DNA of 64,000 nucleotides from Membranipora membranacea (Eukaryota; Bryozoa; Gymnolaemata; Cheilostomatida; Membraniporidae): assembly GCA_914767715.1 (NCBI GenBank), contig OU612072.1, forward strand, positions 15,004,001 to 15,068,000, read 5' to 3'. Shown here piece by piece: positions 23,101 through 33,193 of the stretch; position 1 is the first letter of the stretch; each line of letters begins with the position of its first letter. Position numbers and translations under genes: made by a program. The notes beneath the pieces were generated by a model that saw only the letters and a program-made list of their open reading frames with translations, did no database searches and was not told where the DNA came from.

Positions 23101-26100
23101 CTACTGATCAACATAGTAGATATGTCTCATACGGTATCTGACTCTGTGCAACAAATTATCCGAGCTCCTTCTCCAGCTAATAATCAAATACTCTGGCAAA
23201 AAGTATCAGAAGGTTCGTTGGCAACTCTCCAGCATAACAAGAATATTAATGATTATAATACAAATATTACAATTCAGTATGATCTTGATCTAGATTAAAC
23301 TCCATATCTGGAGCAGTATCATTAGCTTTATTTTGACATACCAAGGTCATGCCAGTGTATACAGTCCCTAGTAACATTCTAGAAATGTCCAAATCATTAT
23401 GGCTAAGTTGGGTTCTAATCAAGATGGCAAGTTACAAGGCAGTCCACTCACCATGAAAGTCAGTAGACAAGTGCCGTTGTGTATAGTCTCTTCAAGGTCA
23501 TGATCAAGTCAGTCTCTGTCATATATAGGTCAGGGTAGGGTGGCAACTGCTTAGTAGTATGAACAGAGAAGACAACTCAAAGATTCATGTACAAAGTACT
23601 GTATAACAACATGACAACAAACCTTATGATAGGAATACTCCACAGACACTGGAAGCTTTTTCTTTCTGTTTGCTGTTTTTTGAAGATGACTTTTCCCAGG
23701 GCCTTTTTTATTCATGCTATGAGGGACAGCCTATCAGATCAATTCCAGATCAGACCTGATGTTGAAGGTTTTCATTGATAGGTTGTGTCTAGCCTGGGCA
23801 GGCTGTCTGGGGTAGGTGGGTCCTTCCCTGCTCAGACCGGGTTGCGTTAATATTAATTCAGCAGAACTTTTAAATTCCGCAATTCTATCTATGAATTTCA
23901 TGGGTGTATTGTGATAATAATATGCTCTGTATTTGTTTTAGGTATAAACTACTATAATCTGAGAGATGTAGATGCTCAAAATGGTACAGTGACTTACAAT
24001 AACAACTTGTTCAGATATCTCAGGTATTTTATTCAGAAAATTCTGCTTCAAATTGCACTTGAATTTCTCTTAGCTGTTCCCATTAGAGTTCTCAGGTATT
24101 CACTTTATGTATCTGACATTTATATACTATATTTGCGAATCAATCAATCCATTACCGATGCCACTGATCAATTCAGGCCTATCAGATTTCGCGGGAGTCA
24201 CACATGCAAAATGATCCTACCCCCTTCCCCGGCCCCTAAAAAAATTCCTGAAAACTGAAATCTTACTAAGCCAGAAGCAGATGGGCACCGAATTCAAAAT
24301 CCACATATTTATCTTGAAATTAGGGAAGTTCCAATGAATGTTTTACATGAACAAGTTCCTCAGGCCCATCCTTCTATGACCATAAATATTCTTTATTACA
24401 GCGCTTCTGGTATGCCAGCTATCGACAGCACAGCAGAATACTATGACCAATCCTATCCAGCACTGGGTCAAACTAACGCTAGATTAGAGTTCTCCCCTGA
24501 CGGAGAGACTCTTCTTATTGCTGACACAGAACTTGACTTGATTTTCTTCTTACATACAAAGGACGACGGGACAAACACAAGTAGTATGTATCAAGTTACA
24601 AGTTCAAGTGAACAGTCTAAGTCTGCGTTAGAAACGAGTGATCAAACTGAAAAGTTTTTTTGAGAGGGCTTTCTTTCTTTCCTTAATATAAACTTGTTGT
24701 GCCCATAAACTAGCATATGTCAACTATGTAATTCCTCTGGGAGGTAGTTAGGCCAATTCTTCAAAGTGAAAAAGGTTATCACCACATGTACACGCTCAAG
24801 CAAAATACCTTGACTGCCTAGGCCTGCAAGAAACCTAGCTACGGTTGTTTTTGAATAGACAGATAGAAATCATTTAGCATTGTTATTGAATCGCAAGACC
24901 GATGAATTTTTTTCAATTTCAATATGCAATGTTTGATATTTCAGCCCCGATTCTTCAAGTGACTGATTGTGTCAGGGACACAACAGCTGTACAAGACGAT
25001 GTTAACAACTGTACATTTCAGTCAATATCTGACGCCATGTGGATTAATGACACTCATATACTGATATTTGAGCGTCTTAATGGAAGTTTCAGATACGGTA
25101 AGAAACCATTTGAAAAAATAATATAATATGCTATGACTTTAATTACTCGATGTATGCAAAGCTAAGTGTATGATCAAGGCTCATCGATTAGCCAATGTGT
25201 TGGCTCTGATCTACTTGGTGTAAGAGAGCCAATGCCAGATCACTGAAAGTACCTTTTGAGATATAGTGAAGGTGAAACTGTATCACGTTCACATTCTCTA
25301 TAATATATCATTAGGTAGTACTCGGAAAGTATCATTAGGCCTGGCATTAGCCTGTCTTGACAAGCTTTGTTCGGATCGAACAAAGCCTGCCCAGACAGGC
25401 TAGCCTGCCGTTGCTTCTCTCCCTCCAAGCAGCCAATCGGTGCCACCACATGGCTACCCTCATTGTTGACCTTGTAACAAGTAGAACTTGCTGACCTCCT
25501 CGTGTTGTGACATATACAGATACATTGTAGTTTATTGAAATGAGGTTTATAACAGTTTTATAGTGAACATGCAGAGAAGATTTTTCATCTTGATTGCACG
25601 GCTTAGAAAACCTCTCAACAGCCAATCGCATCTAATTTTCACCTAAAAATAAATTTGTGTTCATTAATTTATAAATATATCAAAAGTACTTGAAGTTAGA
25701 TGACTTCTGACTACATGCCCACCTTGGTGCTAAAGATTTGTACCTTCAGTTGAATTGTCACTTCCAAACAAGGTCTCAAAATATTATTATCAAGTAAAGT
25801 GTTCAAACTGCTGTAATTTGTAGCCATTGGAGTAGACATGTAGTCCTGCAGGGTGTTTTCTCCAGAACTTCGGGCATGTTTTTCAGACATTCCTTCCAAA
25901 CACTCAAGAAGTACAGCATCGCCATTGCAAGAATACAGTTATGATAATTGCAATAACAATTACAGTTATCCAAGTTGTAATATCGCAAGGTATTTTATTT
26001 GCAGTTGAAAGAGATTATACAACAACAACAACAACAACCCTTCCTACCACAACAAGTGAGTCAACAACCACCACCACTACTAAGATATCTACTGTATCAT

Positions 26101-29100
26101 CTACAAGTACCTTAACATCATCTGTTACCTCAAATGATACTAGGTCACCCACTATCACAACCTCTAGTTCATCCGTCCAAACTGACACAACATCTTCTAC
26201 AACAAGTAGTACTACTGTGACATATGGTCCTCGTGAGTTTGTTGATTGTTTGTCGTTCTCTAGTGTGGCTCATTTGCTGATTCTAACCGATTGAAAAATT
26301 ATGATTTATCCTTATAGAACACGGAACGAAAGTTGATGATGGTTTAAGTACAACTCCCATTATACCTGGTAAATCTTATATTGGTGATGTGTACAATTTA
26401 ATAACCCACCAAACTGATCTGGCAAACCTAACCAATAGCCTTTCAAAGTTGCTGGCTAAGTTTCTACCACTTGTACTCCTGTTGTTTTCTAATGGTATCG
26501 GCAGTTTTGGTTCCGAAATAAAAATCTCACACCAAACTTGGCCATTTCGCTGTTTTGTGAAATCAGACACAACAGATTCAAAAGTGCTCACAAATCATTT
26601 TACCACCTCACATAATATGAGTTTCTGGCGTCTATTTCTGCTGATTGCAAATCTAACTCATTCACCTCTATTTGTCGCTCACCTATGATATTGATTCTTA
26701 ATTTCCAGACAGTTTTAACAGCACAAGTAGGACAAGCGTCGGTGGTAGTGCAAGTGTAAGCACAACCACTGGTGAATCAGGTAGTACCTATTCTCTTCCT
26801 GTTACGACCAGCTCTGACCCAACCACTACTATTACTACGCTGAAAGGTTACAGCCTAGTCCTGTTGTAACTCTGTGTGTTTTTTCAAATTTTCGAGTTAT
26901 GATGATTCTTTCCTCTGCAGTTTGCAACCTAATTTTAGATGAAGTTATAAGTCAACAGTGAAAAATTGTGTGTAAAAATTATCAGTTAGGGCCTAAGTTT
27001 AAATTATAATGAGTCAAAATCCTGACAGAGTCACTGGTGGCAATCTGGCTTTAAAATGCTCAAATGCCACCAAAAGAAAGTACAGTGCCAAAATACGGGT
27101 TTAGAGTTACTCACAAGTTACGTGATCTTTAATTTCACTCATGCTCATGAATTTCACTAAATTCCAACACTGGATAGCATTTTTATCTCCATATACTAGT
27201 ATATGACCAAGTTTTGTCGATATTTAACAACTGCTTTTAATCACACAAAATTGAAGGTAGGCTACTCAGGGATTTTCTTGTTACAGTATTTCCGCAATCA
27301 TCATGAATTTTTCATTTCCAATTTCACATCAGCATTCAAAAATATCTGATTATGGCCAGGTTACAATTACAATCGAATATAGTATATACTATCATAGGTG
27401 TAACTAATCATACATTACAGAAAAATTCCAGCTCTGTATGAGCAGTAGCCAGTTTCATGAATAAAAATCATATAAGAGGAATTGTTGGTGCACCCAATGT
27501 TGCGTGCTGAGACATATTTAAGGTACTTAGTTACTCCGATCCAATACTCGCGTGTCGTGAGACGTGTGGCAGGTGCTGTACAGCACATGTCTTACAGCAC
27601 TCAACGGCCCCTACAGCGCAAACATCAATGCTTTATAAGCTATGACTACTTTATGACATGTCCAATACGGCCCCTGCCACACGTCTTACAATACCCGTCG
27701 CCATTGACTGTTTTTAGTGCACATTTGGAACAGCATAATTTTTAAAGATGAACCCATGCACAATTAGTGGTAGTGTTGCACATGAATTTTCTGATACCAA
27801 AGTTGGATCTGAACACAAGGGCAGTAATGCAGGACAAATAAAAAATATGAAGCAGTTTATATTGTGCTTCATCAGTGGCTTCACAATATTTCCCCCTTTT
27901 TATTTGGGTAACTTCAGTTATGTATGAGGAAACAGGCAGGGTTAGGGCTTTTCATTGGGTTAACTCCAACTTGTGTGGCAAGCCAACTCTGTGACTTAAA
28001 TTCCCTCGGCTTCATGTATTAGCTGTTAGTTGACCTGTGACTTTTAACTGCAAAAAAAAACCCCATCTGGGCCACCTTAGTCTTAGTCAGAGTTAGATAC
28101 TTCCTGATTCAAGCGTCTTCGTATTGCTTGCCGTGTTAAAACTGTCTACTCGCTTTCAAATCAGATCATGTGTGATTTATTTGATTATATCTGAGATGGT
28201 CAGAAAACAAAATCTCACGAAACAGCAGAGCGATTTCTTGTGATTCTAACCATTATTCTCGCTGTTGTGTGTATCATTTCATAGTTTGATAGAGCTCATT
28301 ACACTCCTTGCACTGATTCGCTGCTTTCTATCCATTTATTGACATTGTACACCATACTAATCAGATCATAACGCCAAAAAACCATTGTACTCTAGATATA
28401 CTTTTCAGCCCTATATTTGATTTGCGAAGAGTCTAAAAGAAACTGCTGAAGTTTTAAGTAACACCAAGGAGTTAAGATCCTGGCTGACACTGTTCTAGAA
28501 TACAAGCTTTTTCGGCCTTAGCATGAATCCAGTTTCACAATTTTGTAAAGAAGTTTGCTAGAAATGTGTGCTCTGATATAATTGGCTGTTGAGTGGAAGA
28601 GAGAGCCAATTGCAAGTAATCAAAAACACCTATTGAGATGTAGTGAAAGTAAAACTGAATTACTTTCATTTTCACCTCTGCCCTGGCATTGGCTCTCTTC
28701 CTCCCATCAGCCAATAAGAGCCATCGCATTGACTATAATTTACCTAATACCGAATGTCCCCTCATTTCGGATATCCATGAATGTCAAAGATTTATCTAAT
28801 TGATCTGAAATGATACACACATTCGGAATTGTCCTCTCACCAACGCATTTTGGCCGATCCTTAGTTGCATCTTATTCAATGTCACTTTCTTACAGGTTTC
28901 TTAACTACTGGAGTGAAAGTCGCCGTGTCTGTGGTTGTTACAATCTGCGGTATAAATGCTAATGTGAAGACAGTCCTCTATGCAGTGACACGTAAGATTT
29001 TAAAACACTAAATAACCATTCAATTCAATACAGGAGCAACAAGCAATAATATTAATCTGGCTGACTTGGAATTGCTCTAACCCAGTTGGCCCTGTTGCTT

Positions 29101-30849
29101 TGCGCCTCATTCGACCCTGATAGTTGTCACTGTGTTTCGACCTTTAGGGGCCCATTCAGAGACTAAACAAACATCATCATCATATTTATACTTGTGGCTT
29201 ATCCTCGCATTCTATGGAAATGACTCTTGTTCATGTAGGAAAAAGAATCAATTTCAAACTACCATGCAAACTTTCCCACCGATATATATTTTGCCTTGCA
29301 TAATTCGTAAAATACCATCATTTGCCCTGATCCTCAATTGTACACACCTTCTTTGAGATTTGAACAAAGAGAAAAATTAAACGCCAAGTACTTTGCTAAC
29401 ACTAGCGCTAACCATATCACAGTTAAATGTACCATGCATTGAACTCCATATCTAGTGAAAATGCATAATTAGCTTTATTTTGCACAATAATAGGCTTGCA
29501 AAAATAGCCAGAATCTAGAAGCATTCTAGAAAAACCCAAAAGCTACGCTGAAAGTGATATATTGCTGTCTACAGTCATACTGACTCTCGTGATCTGACTG
29601 GGCATGTAGATCACTGATAATCTAGGCTATCATTGCCACAAAGCAGGTGTCGTAAGGCTAAGTATGCATCATGCGTGACTTGAATTTGCGCATGTGCAAG
29701 AACAATGAGTTTAGTTTGGGTTCTGATTGCAACTCTGGAAAGGGGAAATGGGATATCCCCTGCATAAACTGTCAATCAAAATCAGCTAATAATGACAAGA
29801 GAGGATAACTATTAATAACAAATCCGCACGCTTTGGGGAGTATGTCACCAGAGCAGGTAGCCAATCAGATGGCTTCGGAATTCCGAGACTCAATTTTGCA
29901 GAGATCAGCTCATGCCCAGAGCTGAGCATGCGCAGAATGGTCTACAGTTTCATTTACAAGATAACTTCCCGGGCTATATTATTCATGCTAGTAGGGACAG
30001 CCAACCAGATCAATGTCAGATCAACCCCTGTGTTGAGTGTTCTAACTGTATAAGGTTATCCTGATATTTTCGTTCCATGAGAAGAATTTATTTCAGTGGT
30101 ACCATGTGTGTGAGTAACACCTTGGATCTTGGCAACGTTAGCCATAGCCACTAGTATTTAGGATTGTCTATATTTTTCACAATGACAAGATGCTGCTCAG
30201 AATAGGTTGATTACAAACCCCAAACCCCATATGTATAACTATCCCACAGGCTCTCCCCTGACAAGTCTCAGGCCCCCAGACTTTTACCCCCCGCCCGACG
30301 CCCCCCTGACTATATATGGGCTACCCCTGATTATATAAGGGGGCTCTGTTTACACATTTTGGATAATTCAAGCACCATGCTTCTCATCATCGCTAGTTAA
30401 GTACATGACTTGGCGAAAACTTATTTGAATGTTTCACTCTTTTTTTTACAGTTCCACCTGTGCGGCAACGTCACCACAGTTTTGGTATTGGAGTGGCAGT
30501 GTTCTTTGGAGCGCTTACGATAATACCAGAAGTGCTGTGGTTGATTTTTACGTATGTGGATTACTGTAAATGCAGAGTACCTCGATTCTGCATCTTCATC
30601 CGCGCAACGAACGCCAGTAAGTGTGATGAAGGTTTTATCGATTATATGATAGCTGCTATACACTCATTCCCTGCCAAGGAAGTTGAACAAGCGAGCGAGG
30701 GTGCAGAAGAACATATGAACGCTCTCAAATCAACGGAAATGCTAACGGTGGTAGAAACAACAGAATCAAACGGCGAAAAGAAAAGTGATAGTGAGAGCCC
30801 TAAGAAAAAAAAGAAGAAGAAGAACAAGGATAAGAAAGAGAAAAAATAA
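17180..30849 (+). CDS. Surface protein: NHL-like ectodomain, mucin stalk, TM
   Basis: Fourteen phase-consistent exons: 17180-17223, 20750-20864, 21503-21617, 22039-22230, 22621-22739, 23062-23212, 23942-24023, 24402-24583, 24945-25097, 26005-26232, 26318-26368, 26709-26846, 28896-28991 and 30452-30849; 2064 nt, 687 aa. Residues 1-21 form a signal peptide (MAVSKLYIILLLYTLVTLA). Residues 92-245 have NHL-type beta-propeller marks: DGIGTSAQIKTPEHI, VIYFVDDKSCARKV and VTTEIGVCGNG; a later strand has FSPDGETLLIADT. Residues 385-523 are a Thr/Ser stalk. Residues 524-600 carry one moderate and one strong hydrophobic segment (GIGVAVFFGALTIIPEVLWL), then a Cys-containing juxtamembrane part and a Lys-rich tail. 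It is probably a membrane-anchored glycoprotein. The exon-6 donor (AAG|GTTCGT) is weak, and the propeller call is pattern-based. Ligand unknown. Introns hold LINE, SINE and MITE debris. Confidence 0.78.
17786..17851 (+). repeat. G-rich repeat with AAAAGTCT motif
   Basis: Reads GACCGTCAGGTGGGGGGC then AAAAGTCTGGGGGGCTCAGA, the same family as 10079-10166. It lies in intron 1 of the surface-protein gene. Confidence 0.6.
18755..18886. mobile_element. MITE, GATCAAG family
   Basis: Inverted halves TTTGCCTGCATTTGGAG and GTGGAATGCAGGCAATTGG with a terminal AAGCTTGATCTA. It resembles the element at 15540 and lies in intron 1 of the surface-protein gene. Confidence 0.5.
19247..19346 (-). repeat. tRNA-derived SINE, degenerate
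   Basis: The minus strand has GTTGGTTAGAGCAT (A-box region) and a decayed B box, with GCAGTCCACC downstream as in the better copies at 40540 and 54150. It lies in intron 1 of the surface-protein gene. Confidence 0.55.
19750..20100 (+). pseudogene. LINE reverse transcriptase fragment
   Basis: Contains DNYLLLNVNKTLSINF and NVRLLGVIKIF, matching the LN..KT and K.LG blocks of non-LTR reverse transcriptases. It is a short remnant with no complete domain, followed by a TA microsatellite at about 20172-20193. Confidence 0.65.
20172..20193. repeat. (TA)n microsatellite
   Basis: Eleven TA units in intron 1 of the surface-protein gene, just after the LINE fragment. Confidence 0.9.
22372..22500. mobile_element. 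MITE, GATCAAG family
   Basis: Begins near GGATCAGAAAAAGTC and ends AACCTAACTTGGTCTTA, with inverted inner arms (TTTGCATTCCAGCAGCTCCC against GGGAGCAACTCCGGATGCAG). It lies in intron 4 of the surface-protein gene. Confidence 0.5.
23296..23785. repeat. Dispersed repeat, copy 1 of 3
   Basis: Begins AACTCCATATCTGGAG, includes ATTAGCTTTATTTTG and CATTCTAGAAA, and ends with GGGACAGCC..CAGATCA. Related sequence is at 29437-30096 and 31850-32458. This copy lacks the 364-bp insertion found in the other two and is in intron 6 of the surface-protein gene. Confidence 0.55.
25187..25450. repeat. Foldback repeat in intron 9
   Basis: Includes the palindrome CAAGCTTTGTTCGGATCG with its complement at about 25350-25402, and a segment (CTTTTGAGATATAGTGAAGG) shared with 28577-28726. 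Outer ends carry AGCCAAT in opposite orientations. Confidence 0.5.
26005..26232 (+). other. Exon encoding Thr/Ser-rich mucin stalk
   Basis: Exon 10 of the surface-protein gene. It encodes about 75 residues, mostly Thr and Ser, with an AAC-type trinucleotide run at its start. The first intron after exon 9 could also use an acceptor-like site upstream, but this one keeps phase 1. Dense O-glycosylation is expected from composition. Confidence 0.65.
26847..28895. other. Intron 12 of the surface-protein gene
   Basis: No coding exon fits in phase. The 87-codon ORF at 27482-27745 has no domain and no flanking splice sites of note. Contains the foldback repeat at 28577-28726. Confidence 0.4.
28577..28726. 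mobile_element. Foldback MITE
   Basis: Ends ATTGGCTGTTGAGTGGAAGA and the complement-like CTCTTCCTCCCATCAGCCAA form a hairpin; inside, GAAAGTAAAACTGAATTACT pairs with itself. Related to 25187-25450. Confidence 0.65.
29437..30096. repeat. Dispersed repeat, copy 2 of 3, interrupted
   Basis: Same family as 23296-23785. It is split by the 364-bp element at 29576-29939. After the insertion it resumes with CCCGGGCTATATTATTCATG and ends near TCCATGAGAAGAA, matching 32308-32458 in direct orientation. Confidence 0.6.
29576..29939 (-). mobile_element. 364-bp element, copy 1
   Basis: Flanked by an exact 9-bp duplication, GTCTACAGT, at 29567-29575 and 29940-29948. Ends are CATACTGA and the complement of GCAGAATG, a short inverted repeat CATWCTG. 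It has the same length as the inverted copy at 31919-32282 and is highly similar. It lies in intron 13 of the surface-protein gene. Nine-bp duplications fit Mutator-like or Merlin-like elements; the family is not certain. Confidence 0.8.
30246..30320 (-). repeat. G-rich repeat (reverse copy)
   Basis: The reverse complement has GGGGGGCGTCGGGCGGGGGG then TAAAAGTCTGGGGGCCTGAG, the same family as 10079 and 17786. It sits about 130 bp before the last acceptor of the surface-protein gene. Confidence 0.6.
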
Positions 30850-31150
30850 GAGGATATAAGAGGATCTTCAACAGATGTTCATGGAAAGAAAGGCCAGAAC
30901 GATCCTAACAATATAATATAATCCTTAGAAAAATGGCATAAGTGTCAACTTGGCATTTGACATTTGGTTGCAGGCGTTTTTTTATGCAGCCCATGATGAC
31001 CATCGTCACTTCTCATACATATAAATGTGTCATTTGCTCTATCTTCCCAAGTTTCTTTTTATACCCTTTCATACACGATAGTGTCAACATTGTATATTTC
31101 ATATTTTAAGACAACTTTTTGATATATTTATTTTTATATATATTCAATAC

Positions 31151-31156
31151 AATAAA
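31151..31156 (+). promoter_or_regulatory. Poly(A) signal of the surface-protein gene
   Basis: AATAAA about 300 nt after the stop at 30849, preceded by AT-rich 3' UTR-like sequence. It is the first AATAAA downstream. Confidence 0.6.
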
Positions 31157-31849
31157 CACATTTAGAATGCACCAAGCTGATTTATCTCTTTCTTTGTAAT
31201 GAATGGTGTTACTTCCACTTGATTGTCACAGGCCAATATGAGTACAGTTTCCGTATTCCCTGTTTTTAAGGTTATGAACCGACACATGATCAAACTCAGG
31301 TATTATACTTTTTGTGCTGGAGGTGGTCTTCCCCTCCTATTCATCCGATGGTTTGATCGCCGTCTGAGCTTGGCGATATTTAGTGTTTACTTGATTGACT
31401 GTAGCACAGTTAATTGGAAATACGTCAGTAATGATCAGAGGGTCCATTATTTAGTTGTTATCATTATTAATGGGGGTTTCATGTTTTAACAGCATTGAAT
31501 TGTTATAATAAGTAAAAAAGAAAGAATAAAAAAAAGAAAAAGGGGGGCTGTTTATGTTACTACTGAGCATCACCGTGGAGTGGGTACATAAACTATCTTT
31601 ATCAAACTACAAACTTTGTCAAAGAACTCGCTTTGTTATATAACAACTACTCTGTCAAATTGTAGAGTTGTTAATATATTTGAGGATGTTTGGAAACAGT
31701 TTCAGATGTGACAAATGCTTCTGAGTTTCCATTGCAGTGAACTTTCCCCGTCTCAGGTGATGCCTTTTGATTTTTCTTTAAAATACTCGACTTATATATC
31801 AACAATTAACCCTACTCTCCTGACAAATCCCAAATCATGATGGATATGA

Positions 31850-32458
31850 CGCTACTGGTATTAAATTAACAGGCTAGAGTCAACATTCTAGGAAAGCCTA
31901 AATAAATGTCATTGAAGGCATTCTGCGCATGCTCAGCTCTGGGCATGAGCTGATCTCTGCAAAATTGAGTCTCGGAATTCCGAAGCCATCTGATTGGCTA
32001 CCTGCTCTGGTGACATACTCCCCAAAGCGTGCAGATTTGTTATTAATAGTTATCCTCTCTTGTCATTATTAGCTGATTTTGATTGACAGTTTATGCAGGG
32101 GATATCCCATTTCCCCTTTCCAAATTTGCAATCAGAACCCAAATTAAACTCATTGTTCTTGCACATGCGCAAACTCAAGTCACGCATGATGCATACTTAG
32201 CCTTACGACACCTGCTTTGTGGTAATGATAGCCTAGTTTATCAATGATCTACATGCCCAGTCAGATCACGAGAGTCAGTATGCATTGAAGGCAATTTATA
32301 ACTGCTTGCAGTTTTGTGAACAAGACTATTTCCCAGGCTACATTATTAATGCTAGTATGGATAGCCAATCAGATCAATGTCAGATCAGTTCCTGTGTTGA
32401 GTGTTCTAACTGTATAAGGTTATGTTAATGTTTCCATTCCATGAGAAGATTTAATTCA
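31850..32458. repeat. Dispersed repeat, copy 3 of 3, interrupted
   Basis: Starts near CAACATTCTAGGAAAGCC, is split by the element at 31919-32282, and resumes to CCATGAGAAGATTTAATTCAG. It parallels 29437-30096, but the insertion is at a different point and in the opposite orientation. Confidence 0.55.
31919..32282 (+). mobile_element. 364-bp element, copy 2
   Basis: Flanked by a 9-bp duplication, CATTGAAGG, at 31910-31918 and 32283-32291. Begins CATTCTGCGCATGCTCAGCT and ends GAGAGTCAGTATG. Inverted relative to copy 1 at 29576. Confidence 0.8.
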
Positions 32459-33193
32459 GTGTATGCTGCGTCTTCCTCCGTAAATCACCTGTGGCATTCT
32501 GAACAGGACAGACCTATGATATAAGCTTGCGGCATCCATCCTTATTTGGTAAAGCAGGGTATAGTGAAATCCCTCAATGTGCCTTCGGGGGGGGGGGGGG
32601 TCTTTCAATAAAAAACCAGCCCTAAACGCTGAGTAAGCCATATCCGCTAAGCTCTCGCTCACAAAACGAGCACACATTGATGGAACTATATAAATTCTGA
32701 GTGAGCCGTTTGGGATTGCACTTGTCTAAGTGAAAGATCAAGTGTGCAATAATTTTGAGCCATCTGATAGTGATAGTTTGCTTTAGGAAAGCATCACTCA
32801 TTCCATTTCAAGACCCCCCAGATTTACATTTGCAAACATCTCATGAATAACAAGGCTACTTCTAACCTGAGTTTGATCTGCAGTGAATTTAATTTCTGCA
32901 CCAAATCGGTTGGACCGGAGAACAAAACAATATTATAATATACTCCAAAATCAATCAATATCGTGTGAAGATACCAAACAATAACTATACAAAAATCAAT
33001 TTTTCAGGAATTATTAACAATATATTAACCTAGTAGGCAATGTTTGTCTCACAGAAATCAATAATAAATGCAAAATATAAAAACAAACGAGTTATTGATT
33101 TCCAATACCGTTCGAAATGCTCCCGATATTGTGAACAAGAAAGCTGTGTTTCATTCTTTCTCATGATTGCGGTTGCCACTGTACAGCATCAAA

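Larger units (their letters stand above)
31200..33193. other. Intergenic region between the two large genes
   Basis: No convincing exon. It holds the third copy of the dispersed repeat (31850-32458), its embedded 364-bp element, and a poly-G run at about 32587-32600. The ORF at 31223-31489 lacks a domain and was not called. Confidence 0.5.
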
